A stretch of 14,562 bases of DNA from Dehalococcoidia bacterium (GTDB lineage Bacteria > Chloroflexota > Dehalococcoidia > SZUA-161), in assembly GCA_014859215.1 (NCBI GenBank), contig JACUUS010000043.1, positions 1-14,562 of the forward strand. Reading direction: 5' to 3'. The notes beneath the pieces are model-generated. The model saw only the letters and a program-made list of their open reading frames with translations. It was not told where the DNA came from and made no database searches. This document shows positions 7,131 to 14,496 of this stretch, one piece after another; the first letter of the stretch is position 1; the number at the start of each line of letters is the position of its first letter. A program made the position numbers and the translations under genes.

Positions 7131-7541
7131 ATGAAAGTAAGCGAAAAGGTAAGGCAAATTCTGAGCACGGAGCCGCGCTGGAACGTGCTGGCCACCACCA
7201 GCCCCGAGGGCAAAGTGAATATTGCCATGTTTGGCTCGGTGGAGCTGTCCGATGACGAGACGCTCATCGCCATGCTGGGCGATAACCGCTCCTATACCAA
7301 CCTGAAAAGCAACCCTCTGGCGGCCTGCATGGTGATTCTGCCCGGCCAGACGGGAATGCAGACGCAGGGCTGCCGGCTCTATCTGAGGGTCAGGGCCACA
7401 GCCGACGACGGGGAGGTGTGGGAGCAGTGCAAGGCCAGGATAAAGTCGAGGATAGGAAATGCCGCCGAGATTCTCAAGCACTATGTCTGCTTCGGTGTGC
7501 TTGAGGCGCGCCCTCTCCTGGATCTCGGCCAGGGGATCTAG
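7131..7541 (+). CDS. Pyridoxamine 5'-phosphate oxidase-like FMN-binding split-barrel protein
   Basis: This 136-residue protein resembles the PNPOx-like split beta-barrel flavoprotein group. An N-terminal helix (VSEKVRQIL) is followed by a strand pair (WNVLATTSPEGKVNIAMFG), then LIAMLGDNRSYTNLKSNPLAACMV, typical of FMN/F420-binding barrels, and a C-terminal strand FGVLEARPLLDL. Such proteins bind FMN, F420 or haem and are often annotated only by fold; the substrate cannot be read here. The start ATG 7131 has AAGGGGG at 7117-7123, and the frame extends further upstream only by overlapping the VWA gene. It lies at the junction between the synthase block and the acyl-CoA block, and 14 bases separate it from the next gene, so cotranscription is likely. 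Confidence 0.78.
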   Translation: MKVSEKVRQILSTEPRWNVLATTSPEGKVNIAMFGSVELSDDETLIAMLGDNRSYTNLKSNPLAACMVILPGQTGMQTQGCRLYLRVRATADDGEVWEQCKARIKSRIGNAAEILKHYVCFGVLEARPLLDLGQGI

Positions 7542-7555
7542 AAAGGTCTCTGCTG

Positions 7556-8353
7556 ATGGGGAATGATGCACTGCTTACGGAAACCAGGGGAAATGTGGGC
7601 CTGCTCACAATCAACCGCCCCGAGAAGAAGAACTCGCTCTCTGTAGACCTGTTACTCAGGATACACCAGGTCATGACGGAGTGGGCGCAAAGGGACGATA
7701 TCCGGGCCGTGGTTATTACGGGAGCGGGGGACAAGGCATTTTCATCCGGGTTCGATATCCTCAGCATACCTACCGACCTGACCCCTGAGATGCAGGAGTT
7801 GCTGAAAACGAACCATCCTCTGGAGCTTGCCTTCAACAGTGTGAAGTCATTTCCCTACCCGGTCATAGCGATGCTGAACGGCTACGCCCTGGGGGCCGGC
7901 TACAACCTGGCCATCTGCTGCGATATCCGGATAGGGGCCGACGACATACGGATAGGCATGCCGCCGGCCAGGCTGGGCCTGGTCTACCACGCGGCGGGCA
8001 TCAAGCAGTTTGCCGAAGTGCTCGGCCTGGCAAGGACCAGGGAAATCTTTTTTTCCGCCCGCGCTTACGGTCCCGACGAGGTAAAGGAAATGGGCCTGGT
8101 CGACCACGTGTACCCCCGTGCCGAACTTGCGGACCGCACCTTCAGGCTGGCGGAGGAGATCGCCGCCAACGCCCCGCTTTCCCTCAAAGGGACCAAGAGA
8201 ATCATAAACATGCTCGGCGAAGCCGTAGCTTTTGCCGAAGACCATCTCGAGGAAGCCGAAGCTCTAATTAACGCGGCATTCAGCAGCGAGGACCTCAAGG
8301 AAGGACAGGCTGCGTTTGTCGAGAAAAGAAAGCCTGAATTCAAGGGCCGCTAG
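7556..8353 (+). CDS. Crotonase-fold enoyl-CoA hydratase/isomerase family protein lacking both hydratase glutamates
   Basis: This 265-residue crotonase-superfamily protein has the N-terminal INRPEKKNSL, the CoA-binding and oxyanion segment VVITGAGDKAFSSG, and a second segment NGYALGAGYNLAICCDIRIG. Typical hydratases use two Glu (Glu144 and Glu164 in rat crotonase). At the corresponding places this protein has Asn117 (GAGYN) and Pro137 (GMPPAR), so classical syn-hydration is doubtful. Isomerase, hydrolase, C-C lyase or other chemistry is possible. It ends EKRKPEFKGR, nearly the same as the second crotonase at 10880-11671, which suggests paralogy. It is followed by the acyl-CoA ligase gene after 20 bases. 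The start ATG has only a modest ribosome site (AAAGG at 7542-7546). Confidence 0.88.
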   Translation: MGNDALLTETRGNVGLLTINRPEKKNSLSVDLLLRIHQVMTEWAQRDDIRAVVITGAGDKAFSSGFDILSIPTDLTPEMQELLKTNHPLELAFNSVKSFPYPVIAMLNGYALGAGYNLAICCDIRIGADDIRIGMPPARLGLVYHAAGIKQFAEVLGLARTREIFFSARAYGPDEVKEMGLVDHVYPRAELADRTFRLAEEIAANAPLSLKGTKRIINMLGEAVAFAEDHLEEAEALINAAFSSEDLKEGQAAFVEKRKPEFKGR

Positions 8354-8361
8354 AAAGTCGC

Positions 8362-8367
8362 AGGAGG
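8362..8367 (+). promoter_or_regulatory. Ribosome binding site AGGAGG that favours ATG 8374 over TTG 8368
   Basis: AGGAGG abuts TTG 8368 with no spacer but is six bases before ATG 8374. The ATG is therefore the better start for the ligase. Confidence 0.7.
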
Positions 8368-8373
8368 TTGAGC

Positions 8374-9930
8374 ATGTCCATACCCTGGGGTGTCGGACAA
8401 ATTATCCTCAAGAGGGCGCAGTTGATGCCTGACAGGACGGCTATCATATTTGAAGGGCAGCCGGTTACATTCAAGGAACTCAACGACGGCGCCAATCGCT
8501 GCGCGCACATGATACAGAAGAAAGGCATCAGTAAGGGCGAACGAGTCGCCGTGCTGCTGGGTAACTGTATAGAGTTCATGGAGGCCTACCTGGCCGCAGC
8601 CAAGCTGGGCCTGATTTTCGTGCCGCTCAACTGGCGTCTCATGGCTCCCGAGTTGGAGTACCAGCTTAACGACTCGGGCGCCCGCATGCTCGTGGTCCAC
8701 GACCAGTTTCTGTCGAGCATTTATCAAATTCGTGCCACTATCAAGGTCGAGGATGACAAATTCATATATCTCAAGAGCGATATCCCCGGCCAGCCGGAAT
8801 GTCCCGGCTGGGCGCAGGATTACAGGTCACTCGTGAGCGGCCAGCCCGCCGGCGAGCCCGCGCCGGACAGCCCTGTACTCTTCGAAGACCCTCTCGCCAT
8901 CGTTTATACATCGGGGACGACGGGGGATCCGAAGGGCGCGGTGCTGTCTCACGAGCAGACCTACTTCAAGAATTTCCAGGTGGCCATCTATACCAGCGGG
9001 ACCGTTGAGGACGTGGTTGTGGCGCAGATGCCGCTCTTCCATTCGGGCGGCCTTTTCATAGTGGCTACTCCTGCTCTCAATGTGGGAATGACCGTGGTCA
9101 TGCGGCGCGGGTTCAATCCGGACGAGTTCGCGGAAGATATCGAAAGGTACAGGGCGACCATCGTCTTCGCTCTTACCACGATGTGGAAGATGATACTGGC
9201 GACCGGCAAGCTCGACCAGATAGATGCGGGCAGCGTCCGGTGTGTGGTAGGAGGTGGAGAGAGAACGCCTCCGAGCCTGTTCGAAGAGCTGAACAAGCGC
9301 GGACTCCAGATGCAGCAGGGCTTCGGCCAGACGGAGAACTCGGCGATGATGCTGCTCCCCAGGGAAGATATTTTCAGGAAGATGGGATCGATCGGCAAGC
9401 CCGGTTTCTTCACTGATATCTGGATTGCCGGAAGTGACGGGAAAAGGCTCCCGCCCAACGAAATCGGGGAGATCGTCGCAAGCGGCCCCACGGTAATGAG
9501 CGGGTACTGGAACAAGCCGGAGGAAACGAAAAAGACCATAGTGGACGGCGTTCTCTACACCGGCGACCTGGGATACGTGGACGAGGAAGGCTATTTCTAC
9601 ATTGTGGACCGCGCCAAGGATATGTACCGGAGCGGGGGTGAGAACGTGTATCCGGCTGAGGTTGAGAAAATCCTGGCCGGTCATCCCAAGATAGCCAACG
9701 TAGCTATCATCGGAGTACCGGACGATACGTGGGGGGAGACGGGTATGGCTTTTGTCCAGCCCCACCCCGGCCAGGAGATAACGGCCGACGAGGTCCTTGA
9801 ATTCCTTACAGGGAAGGTGGGCAAGTTTAAATACCCGAAGCACTTCAAGTTTGTGCAGGAACTGCCGCTGACCTCGACTATGAAAGTGAAGAAGGCGGAG
9901 CTCAGGGAACAGTATGCCCGGACGTTATGA
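8374..9930 (+). CDS. AMP-forming acyl-CoA synthetase (ligase)
   Basis: This 518-residue ANL-superfamily ligase should activate a carboxylic acid with ATP and CoA to its acyl-CoA via an acyl-adenylate. The phosphate-binding loop TSGTTGDPKG is at 179-188, the adenylate motif YTGDLG at 395-400 includes Asp398, and the hinge segment RAKDMYRSGGENVYP is at 413-427. The C-terminal lysine motif reads LTSTMKVKKAELR with Lys504 in the place of the catalytic Lys, although the usual preceding Gly is Met. Substrate is not readable: a substituted succinate, an aromatic acid or a fatty acid are all possible. Alkane-degrading fumarate-addition clusters encode such a ligase (AssK), whereas toluene degraders use a CoA transferase. 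Its stop overlaps the next start (ATGA at 9927-9930), indicating translational coupling. Confidence 0.92.
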   Translation: MSIPWGVGQIILKRAQLMPDRTAIIFEGQPVTFKELNDGANRCAHMIQKKGISKGERVAVLLGNCIEFMEAYLAAAKLGLIFVPLNWRLMAPELEYQLNDSGARMLVVHDQFLSSIYQIRATIKVEDDKFIYLKSDIPGQPECPGWAQDYRSLVSGQPAGEPAPDSPVLFEDPLAIVYTSGTTGDPKGAVLSHEQTYFKNFQVAIYTSGTVEDVVVAQMPLFHSGGLFIVATPALNVGMTVVMRRGFNPDEFAEDIERYRATIVFALTTMWKMILATGKLDQIDAGSVRCVVGGGERTPPSLFEELNKRGLQMQQGFGQTENSAMMLLPREDIFRKMGSIGKPGFFTDIWIAGSDGKRLPPNEIGEIVASGPTVMSGYWNKPEETKKTIVDGVLYTGDLGYVDEEGYFYIVDRAKDMYRSGGENVYPAEVEKILAGHPKIANVAIIGVPDDTWGETGMAFVQPHPGQEITADEVLEFLTGKVGKFKYPKHFKFVQELPLTSTMKVKKAELREQYARTL

Positions 9931-10883
9931 CAGGATGGCATGACCGCGTAACAAGTATCCTTGGGAGCGAGTATCCCGTTCTCCTTGGCCCCATGCGCCT
10001 GGTCACCCTCGGAGAGCTGGCCGCTGCCGTTTCAAACTGCGGCGGCTTCGGGCAGATCGCCGCTTCCGGCCTGGAGGGCGAGCAGCTCAGGAACGAAATT
10101 GTCAGGGCGCGTGAGCTGACCCAACGGCCAATAGGTGTCAATATACCCATCTACCGACCAAATGCGGTCCAGGCGCTTGAGATCGCCATCGAGATGGGAA
10201 TTGAGGCTATAACGACCTCGGCGGGCAATCCCGCTCCATTAATGGCCCGGGTTCGGGAAGCCGGATTGAAGGTCCTGCACAAGGTGTCTACGGTGGAAAT
10301 GGCCAGGAAAGCCGAGGCTGCCGGAGTGGATGCCGTCATCGCTACCGGCTTCGAGGCCGGAGGGCACGTGGGTCGCGAGCAGATCACTACCATGTGCCTG
10401 GTCCCCCAGCTTGTGAGTTCCGTGAATATCCCAGTAGTAGCTGCGGGAGGGATCGCTGACGCCCGGGGTATTGTTGCAGCTTTCGCGCTGGGCGCAGAGG
10501 GTGTTGAGATGGGGACACGATTCCTTGCCACCTGGGAATGCCCGGTGCCGTTCTTCTACAAGGAAAGAGTCCGGGACGCTATGTGCAACGAGACTCTCTT
10601 GCTGGGCAAGGAGGCTATGCCGATAAGAGTCCTCAAGAATGAAGTCACCGCGCGGGTTGCCGGGATGCACCAGGCGGAAGCGGACCGGACCATTACCTCA
10701 CAGGGGGATGCCGGCTATGTCCAGTCAGGAGGCGACCGGGAAACAGCTGTCATGCCGTGCGGGCAGTCGGCGGGCATGGTTAAAGAAATCCTGAGCGTGC
10801 AGGAGGTTTTCGCGGATTTGACCGGGGGCGTAGACGCGGTACTCGAGAGGCTGGCGAAATTATTTGGAGGCGGGCAGAGATGA
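9927..10883 (+). CDS. FMN-dependent nitronate monooxygenase / FabK-like flavoprotein
   Basis: This 318-residue TIM-barrel flavoprotein belongs to the 2-nitropropane dioxygenase/FabK family. Diagnostic segments are the N-terminal YPVLLGPM, the glycine-rich TGFEAGGHVGR (His147, the usual catalytic histidine position), the FMN phosphate-binding VVAAGGIADARG (170-181) and MGTRFLAT (195-202). Family members oxidise nitronates or, as FabK, reduce enoyl-thioesters. With acyl-CoA genes on both sides and an anaerobic setting, an enoyl-CoA or related redox step is more likely than oxygen-dependent nitronate oxidation; this is inference from context. The gene overlaps the ligase by four bases and the next crotonase gene by four bases (ATGA at 10880-10883), so all three are probably translated as a coupled set. 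Confidence 0.88.
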   Translation: MTGWHDRVTSILGSEYPVLLGPMRLVTLGELAAAVSNCGGFGQIAASGLEGEQLRNEIVRARELTQRPIGVNIPIYRPNAVQALEIAIEMGIEAITTSAGNPAPLMARVREAGLKVLHKVSTVEMARKAEAAGVDAVIATGFEAGGHVGREQITTMCLVPQLVSSVNIPVVAAGGIADARGIVAAFALGAEGVEMGTRFLATWECPVPFFYKERVRDAMCNETLLLGKEAMPIRVLKNEVTARVAGMHQAEADRTITSQGDAGYVQSGGDRETAVMPCGQSAGMVKEILSVQEVFADLTGGVDAVLERLAKLFGGGQR

Positions 10884-11671
10884 ACCGGGAATATATTCTG
10901 CTTGACAAGCTTGATCGCGTGGCCACTATCACCCTGAACCGTCCCGAGAAGATGAACTCATTCGCCGGACTCATGCGCCAGGAGATTGTCTCCGCCCTTG
11001 ACGATGTCGCTGCCGATCCAGAAATCCGCGCTGTGGTCATAACGGGAGCCGGCAAAGCCTTCTGCACGGGCGGCGATGTCAACGAGTTCGCCTCAGGCGA
11101 GGTCAAAGCGCTCTCAGAAACGGTGTCCAGCGAGCGCCATGCTATGTGCAAGGCGGTACTGGCGATCAACTCCATGGAGAAGCCGGTAATCGCGTCGGTG
11201 AACGGCGTCGCCGCAGGCGGGGGGTGCAACCTGGCGCTGGCCTGCGATATTCGGATCGCCGGCGAAAACGCCCGTTTTGCCCAGGTATTCACCAGGAGGG
11301 GAGTGCATCCTGACTGGGGAGGAATTTATTTCCTCCCGAGGCTGGTGGGTTATGCCAAGGCCGCGGAGCTCATTTTCAGCGGGACGACCATTGGAGCGGA
11401 GGAGGCACTCAGGATCGGCCTGGTCAATCGCGTTGTGCCCCAGGACCAGCTTCAGTTGGCTACTCATGAACTGGCCCTAATCATCGCCAGAAACGCCCCC
11501 ATACCGATCGCGTTCGCCAAACGAGGGCTCCAGAACTTCCAAAGATGGGACCTGCCGCAGGCCCTGGACTACGAATCTTACGTCCTGGAGCTTTGCAGGA
11601 AGACCCAAGATATTATCGAGGGCTTCGCGGCCTTCTTGGAGAAAAGGGAGCCGGATTTCAAGGGACGATGA
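10880..11671 (+). CDS. Second crotonase-fold protein, isomerase-like, lacking both hydratase glutamates
   Basis: This 263-residue crotonase-superfamily member has LNRPEKMNSF, VVITGAGKAFCTGGDV and NGVAAGGGCNLALACDIRIAGENARF. The positions of the two hydratase glutamates hold Asn117 (GGGCN) and Phe137 (AQVF), so it is unlikely to be a standard enoyl-CoA hydratase. Asp145 in GVHPDWGG occupies the loop where PaaG-type isomerases and related enzymes place an acidic catalytic residue, which points to double-bond isomerisation or a related reaction; this is inference. Its C terminus (EKREPDFKGR) matches that of the first crotonase. The start overlaps the upstream stop as ATGA. Its own stop overlaps ATG 11668 of a 22-codon mini-ORF. 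Confidence 0.9.
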   Translation: MNREYILLDKLDRVATITLNRPEKMNSFAGLMRQEIVSALDDVAADPEIRAVVITGAGKAFCTGGDVNEFASGEVKALSETVSSERHAMCKAVLAINSMEKPVIASVNGVAAGGGCNLALACDIRIAGENARFAQVFTRRGVHPDWGGIYFLPRLVGYAKAAELIFSGTTIGAEEALRIGLVNRVVPQDQLQLATHELALIIARNAPIPIAFAKRGLQNFQRWDLPQALDYESYVLELCRKTQDIIEGFAAFLEKREPDFKGR

Positions 11672-11736
11672 GCGAGCTTGCGCCGCCTCACAGCCGGGCA
11701 AGGGCGGTGACAGGCTGGAGGGAACAGCTAATATGA
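11668..11736 (+). CDS. Possible 22-residue coupling mini-ORF
   Basis: ATG at 11668 overlaps the TGA of the crotonase gene, and its own TGA (11734-11736) overlaps the ATG (11733) of the carboxyltransferase gene. The 22-residue product has no recognisable motif. It may simply carry ribosomes across a 61-base gap and so couple the two genes. A ribosome site (GGAGGG at 11717-11722) inside it can also serve the downstream gene independently. Chance is not excluded. Confidence 0.35.
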   Translation: MSELAPPHSRARAVTGWREQLI

Positions 11737-13361
11737 GTGAAGACGTCAGAGATTCAGGAATGGAGCAGGCCGGCATAGGGCCTGGCACGGACGGGTTTCT
11801 GGAGAAGCGCATGGATGAACTCCGGCGCGCGCGTGAAAAGGTCATGACGGGCGGCGGCCCCGACAAGATCGCCAAACAGCACGCGGAAGGCAAACTGACA
11901 GCGCGTGAGAGGCTTGACCTTCTTCTCGATTCCGGCAGCCTCATGGAGATCGGGATGCTTGTCGGCAATGCAACGGATAGCCCTGGAGAGGGACTCGTGG
12001 CGGGCAGCGGCATGATCGACGGCCGGCCGGTTTTTGTCTATTCACAGGATAGGACCGTGCGCGGCGGGTCCATCGGCGTCGAACACGGTTTCCGGATGTA
12101 CTCGACTATCGAGCGCGCGATCGAGATGCGCGTGCCCCTTATCGGGCTGCACGACTCGCCCGGGGCCCGTGTGCCAAGCTCGGACGAGCTGGAGTGGCTT
12201 GCCCAGCGAAAACGCGCCATTTTCTCCAATATCTGGGACAAGCACGGGGGCTCTGTTTTCTTTCCCAACACGATAGGTTCCGGGATAGTCCCCCAGATAT
12301 CGGCCGTACTCGGGACATGCAGCGGCATATCGGTGTATTCGCCGGCGCTTACTGATTTCGTGTTCATGGTAGACGGAATAAGCCGAATGTTTATCACCGG
12401 TCCCGCTGTTGTGAAAATGATCATCGGGGAAGACATCGGCATGGAGGAGCTTGGCGGGGCTGAAGTTCACGCCCGGAGATCCGGAGTATGCGATTTCCGC
12501 CTGGAAAGCGAGAAGGAATGCCTGGCCCAGATGCGCAGGTTGCTCAGCTTTCTACCGTTGAACTGCGACGAGAAGCCCCCTCTGGTAAGAACGGGTGATA
12601 ATCCGGAACGGCTGTGCCATGAGCTTGCCGAAATAGTCCCGACTGACCCGAGCAAGCCGTTCGACATGCACTGGGTCATAAACTCGATCGTGGATAACGG
12701 GGATTTCCTGGAGGTCAAGAAGGAGTTCGCCGGCGAGGTAATCACCGGCTTTGGCCGGCTCAACGGCAGGACGGTCGGCATGGTAGCCAACCAGCCTCTT
12801 GTGCTTGCGGGGTCACTGACGGTGAACAGTTCCGACAAACAGGCGCGTTTCATCCGCTTCTGCGACTGTTTCAATATCCCCATCGTAGTGCTTGTGGATA
12901 CTCCCGCTTATATGCCGGGCTCCGACCAGGAGCATGCGGGCATCATCCGTCACGGCGCAAAGGTGCTGTATGCCCTCTGTGAGGCTACTGTTCCCAGGGT
13001 AGCCCTGGTCCTGCGCAAGGCTTACGGCGGGGGCAACCTTGGAATGGGTGTACTGCCGGGACTCGGCACCGACCTCGTTCTTTTCTGGCCGATAATGGAG
13101 ACGGGCATTCTCGGTGCCGAGCAGTCCGTGATGCTTCTTTACGGCGGAGCGCCGGGCGCTACCCGCGAATATCTTGCTCGCAAACTCGAGGAGTACCGCG
13201 AGACCTACGCCAATCCGATCTACGAGGTCTCATCAAACCTGAACGTGCATGACGTTGTTGCCCCGGCCGAGACCAGGCGCTACCTTATCCGTGCTTTCAA
13301 AATGCTGGAAAGCAAGAGAGCGCAGAGGCCCTCAAAAAAGCACGGTAATATCCCGCTTTAG
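11733..13361 (+). CDS. Biotin-dependent acyl-CoA carboxyltransferase / methylmalonyl-CoA decarboxylase-type subunit
   Basis: This 542-residue protein belongs to the carboxyltransferase family of propionyl-CoA carboxylase beta and methylmalonyl-CoA decarboxylase alpha. The N-terminal half shows AEGKLTARERLDLLLD (51-66), GSIGVEHGFRM, LHDSPGARV (139-147), YSPALTDFVFMVDG and GEDIGMEELGGAEVH. The C-terminal half shows IVVLVDTPAYMPGSDQEHAGIIRHGAK and RKAYGGGNLGMG. These are the two crotonase-like halves that bind acyl-CoA and carboxybiotin. The usual CAGGAVYSP segment here reads CSGISVYSP (196-204), and AYGGAY reads AYGGGN, so the oxyanion-forming loops differ from PccB. No biotin carboxylase or biotin carrier gene is in the window. 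It could carboxylate an acyl-CoA or, with a membrane partner, decarboxylate a malonyl-type CoA. Direction and substrate are not decidable here. Confidence 0.9.
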   Translation: MSEDVRDSGMEQAGIGPGTDGFLEKRMDELRRAREKVMTGGGPDKIAKQHAEGKLTARERLDLLLDSGSLMEIGMLVGNATDSPGEGLVAGSGMIDGRPVFVYSQDRTVRGGSIGVEHGFRMYSTIERAIEMRVPLIGLHDSPGARVPSSDELEWLAQRKRAIFSNIWDKHGGSVFFPNTIGSGIVPQISAVLGTCSGISVYSPALTDFVFMVDGISRMFITGPAVVKMIIGEDIGMEELGGAEVHARRSGVCDFRLESEKECLAQMRRLLSFLPLNCDEKPPLVRTGDNPERLCHELAEIVPTDPSKPFDMHWVINSIVDNGDFLEVKKEFAGEVITGFGRLNGRTVGMVANQPLVLAGSLTVNSSDKQARFIRFCDCFNIPIVVLVDTPAYMPGSDQEHAGIIRHGAKVLYALCEATVPRVALVLRKAYGGGNLGMGVLPGLGTDLVLFWPIMETGILGAEQSVMLLYGGAPGATREYLARKLEEYRETYANPIYEVSSNLNVHDVVAPAETRRYLIRAFKMLESKRAQRPSKKHGNIPL

Positions 13362-13373
13362 CGCTTCCGGCTC

Positions 13374-13402
13374 TTGCAATATTCGGTCCGCGGTGTTGTA
13401 AT
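13374..13402 (+). promoter_or_regulatory. Candidate sigma-70-type promoter for the SDR gene
   Basis: TTGCAA (13374-13379) and TGTAAT (13397-13402) are separated by 17 bases. TGT precedes the -10 element, as in an extended -10. It lies in the 138-base gap before the SDR gene, the largest gap in the second half of the window, and is read by eye only. Confidence 0.4.
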
Positions 13403-13480
13403 AACTGCGGCAAGTCGCCTGAGGAGGAGACCGGAGCGCGTTCCGCGCCCCGCATCGTCTGCTTCTCACCGATACAAGAA

Positions 13481-13487
13481 AAGGAGG
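13481..13487 (+). promoter_or_regulatory. Ribosome binding site AAGGAGG of the SDR gene
   Basis: AAGGAGG lies 12 bases before ATG 13500, slightly long spacing. It supports ATG 13500 over the in-frame TTG 13374, whose 42 extra residues are Arg-rich and unlike any SDR N terminus. Confidence 0.6.
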
Positions 13488-13499
13488 ACAACCGGAAAC

Positions 13500-14426
13500 A
13501 TGGGCGCAAGATTGAAAGGAAAAGTGGCGATAGTCACCGGAGCTGGGCGTGGTATAGGCAAGGAGGAAGCCCTGCTGCTGGCTCAGGAAGGGGCAAAGGT
13601 AGTAGTCAATGACCTCGGCGGCGGACCGGACGGTGCCGGGTCGGCCAGCTCACCGGCCGACGAGGTGGTTGCCGAGATTAAGTCTAAAGGCGGGGAAGCG
13701 GTCGCCAATTATGACTCTGTGGCTACTCCTGAAGGCGGTGAGAGGATCATCAAATCGGCACTGGATGCTTTTGGAAGACTGGACATCCTGGTGAATAATG
13801 CCGGTATCCTCAGGGACCGGATGATATTCAACATGAGCCCCGAAGAGTGGGACATAGTCATGAAGGTCCACCTTTACGGACACTTCTATTGCACCAGGCC
13901 GGCATGCTCCATATTCAGGCAGCAGAGAAGCGGACGCATAATTAACACGGCCTCGGAGTCCGGGCTCGGCAATATGGGGCAGGCCAACTACAGCGCCGCA
14001 AAAGAGGGAATAGTAGGTTTCACCCGGACCGTGGCCCGAGATATGGGCAAGTACGGCGTTACCTGCAATGCGGTAAGACCGCGCGCCGCCACCAGGCTTA
14101 CGGTATCGCCGGAGCTTGCTGCAGCCATTGAAAGAGCGAAAGCGACGGGTGCGGCGTTGCCCCCGGGGGCAGACCTTATCGATGCTCTACCCGAGCCGGG
14201 TGACATTGTCCCGTTTGTTGTGTACCTGGCCACCGATGAAGCAGCGAACATAAACGGGTGTACCTTCCTGATTTCCGGGAACCAGGTCTCACTCTACTCT
14301 GAGCCGGTTGCTGCAAAAACGATCTTCAAGAACGGCAGATGGACTCTGGATGAGCTTTCCAATCTCGTCCCGAGCACTCTTGCGGCTGGGCTGGTCAATC
14401 CGTCCCCGCCACAGGCCGCGAAGTAG
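13500..14426 (+). CDS. Short-chain dehydrogenase/reductase, MFE-2 3-hydroxyacyl-CoA dehydrogenase type
   Basis: This 308-residue NAD(P)-dependent SDR has the cofactor motif TGAGRGIG at 13-20, NNAG at 99-102 and the catalytic Ser152, Tyr164 and Lys168 (YSAAK). The insert VVNDLGGGPDG followed by a stretch ending VANYDSV (67-73), together with NMGQANYSAAKEG, resembles the dehydrogenase domain of peroxisomal multifunctional enzyme type 2 (HSD17B4) and its bacterial homologues. A 3-hydroxyacyl-CoA dehydrogenase is therefore the best guess. The Asp39 after the second strand favours NAD over NADP. A tail of about 50 residues beyond the SDR core (WTLDELSNLVPS) also fits that group. It ends the operon, and a strong terminator follows 33 bases on. 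It may also be expressed from its own promoter. Confidence 0.88.
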   Translation: MGARLKGKVAIVTGAGRGIGKEEALLLAQEGAKVVVNDLGGGPDGAGSASSPADEVVAEIKSKGGEAVANYDSVATPEGGERIIKSALDAFGRLDILVNNAGILRDRMIFNMSPEEWDIVMKVHLYGHFYCTRPACSIFRQQRSGRIINTASESGLGNMGQANYSAAKEGIVGFTRTVARDMGKYGVTCNAVRPRAATRLTVSPELAAAIERAKATGAALPPGADLIDALPEPGDIVPFVVYLATDEAANINGCTFLISGNQVSLYSEPVAAKTIFKNGRWTLDELSNLVPSTLAAGLVNPSPPQAAK

Positions 14427-14459
14427 GGCATCTGCCCGTCAGCTTCGAACTTGAGACTT

Positions 14460-14496
14460 AAGAAGGATTGGTCCTTTTGGGGCCAATCCTTCTTTT
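14460..14496 (+). terminator. Rho-independent terminator closing the operon
   Basis: AAGAAGGATTGG at 14460-14471 pairs perfectly with CCAATCCTTCTT at 14483-14494. The loop is 11 bases and can add two or three inner pairs (TCC/GG). The 3' arm merges into a T-rich stretch, CTTCTTTTC. No gene is visible after it to the end of the window. Confidence 0.85.

Noticed and set aside
8827..9843. Long open frame of 338 codons on the minus strand
   Set aside because: It lies wholly within the acyl-CoA ligase gene, encodes no recognisable motif and is rich in His/Arg/Pro as expected of an antisense frame of a GC-rich gene.
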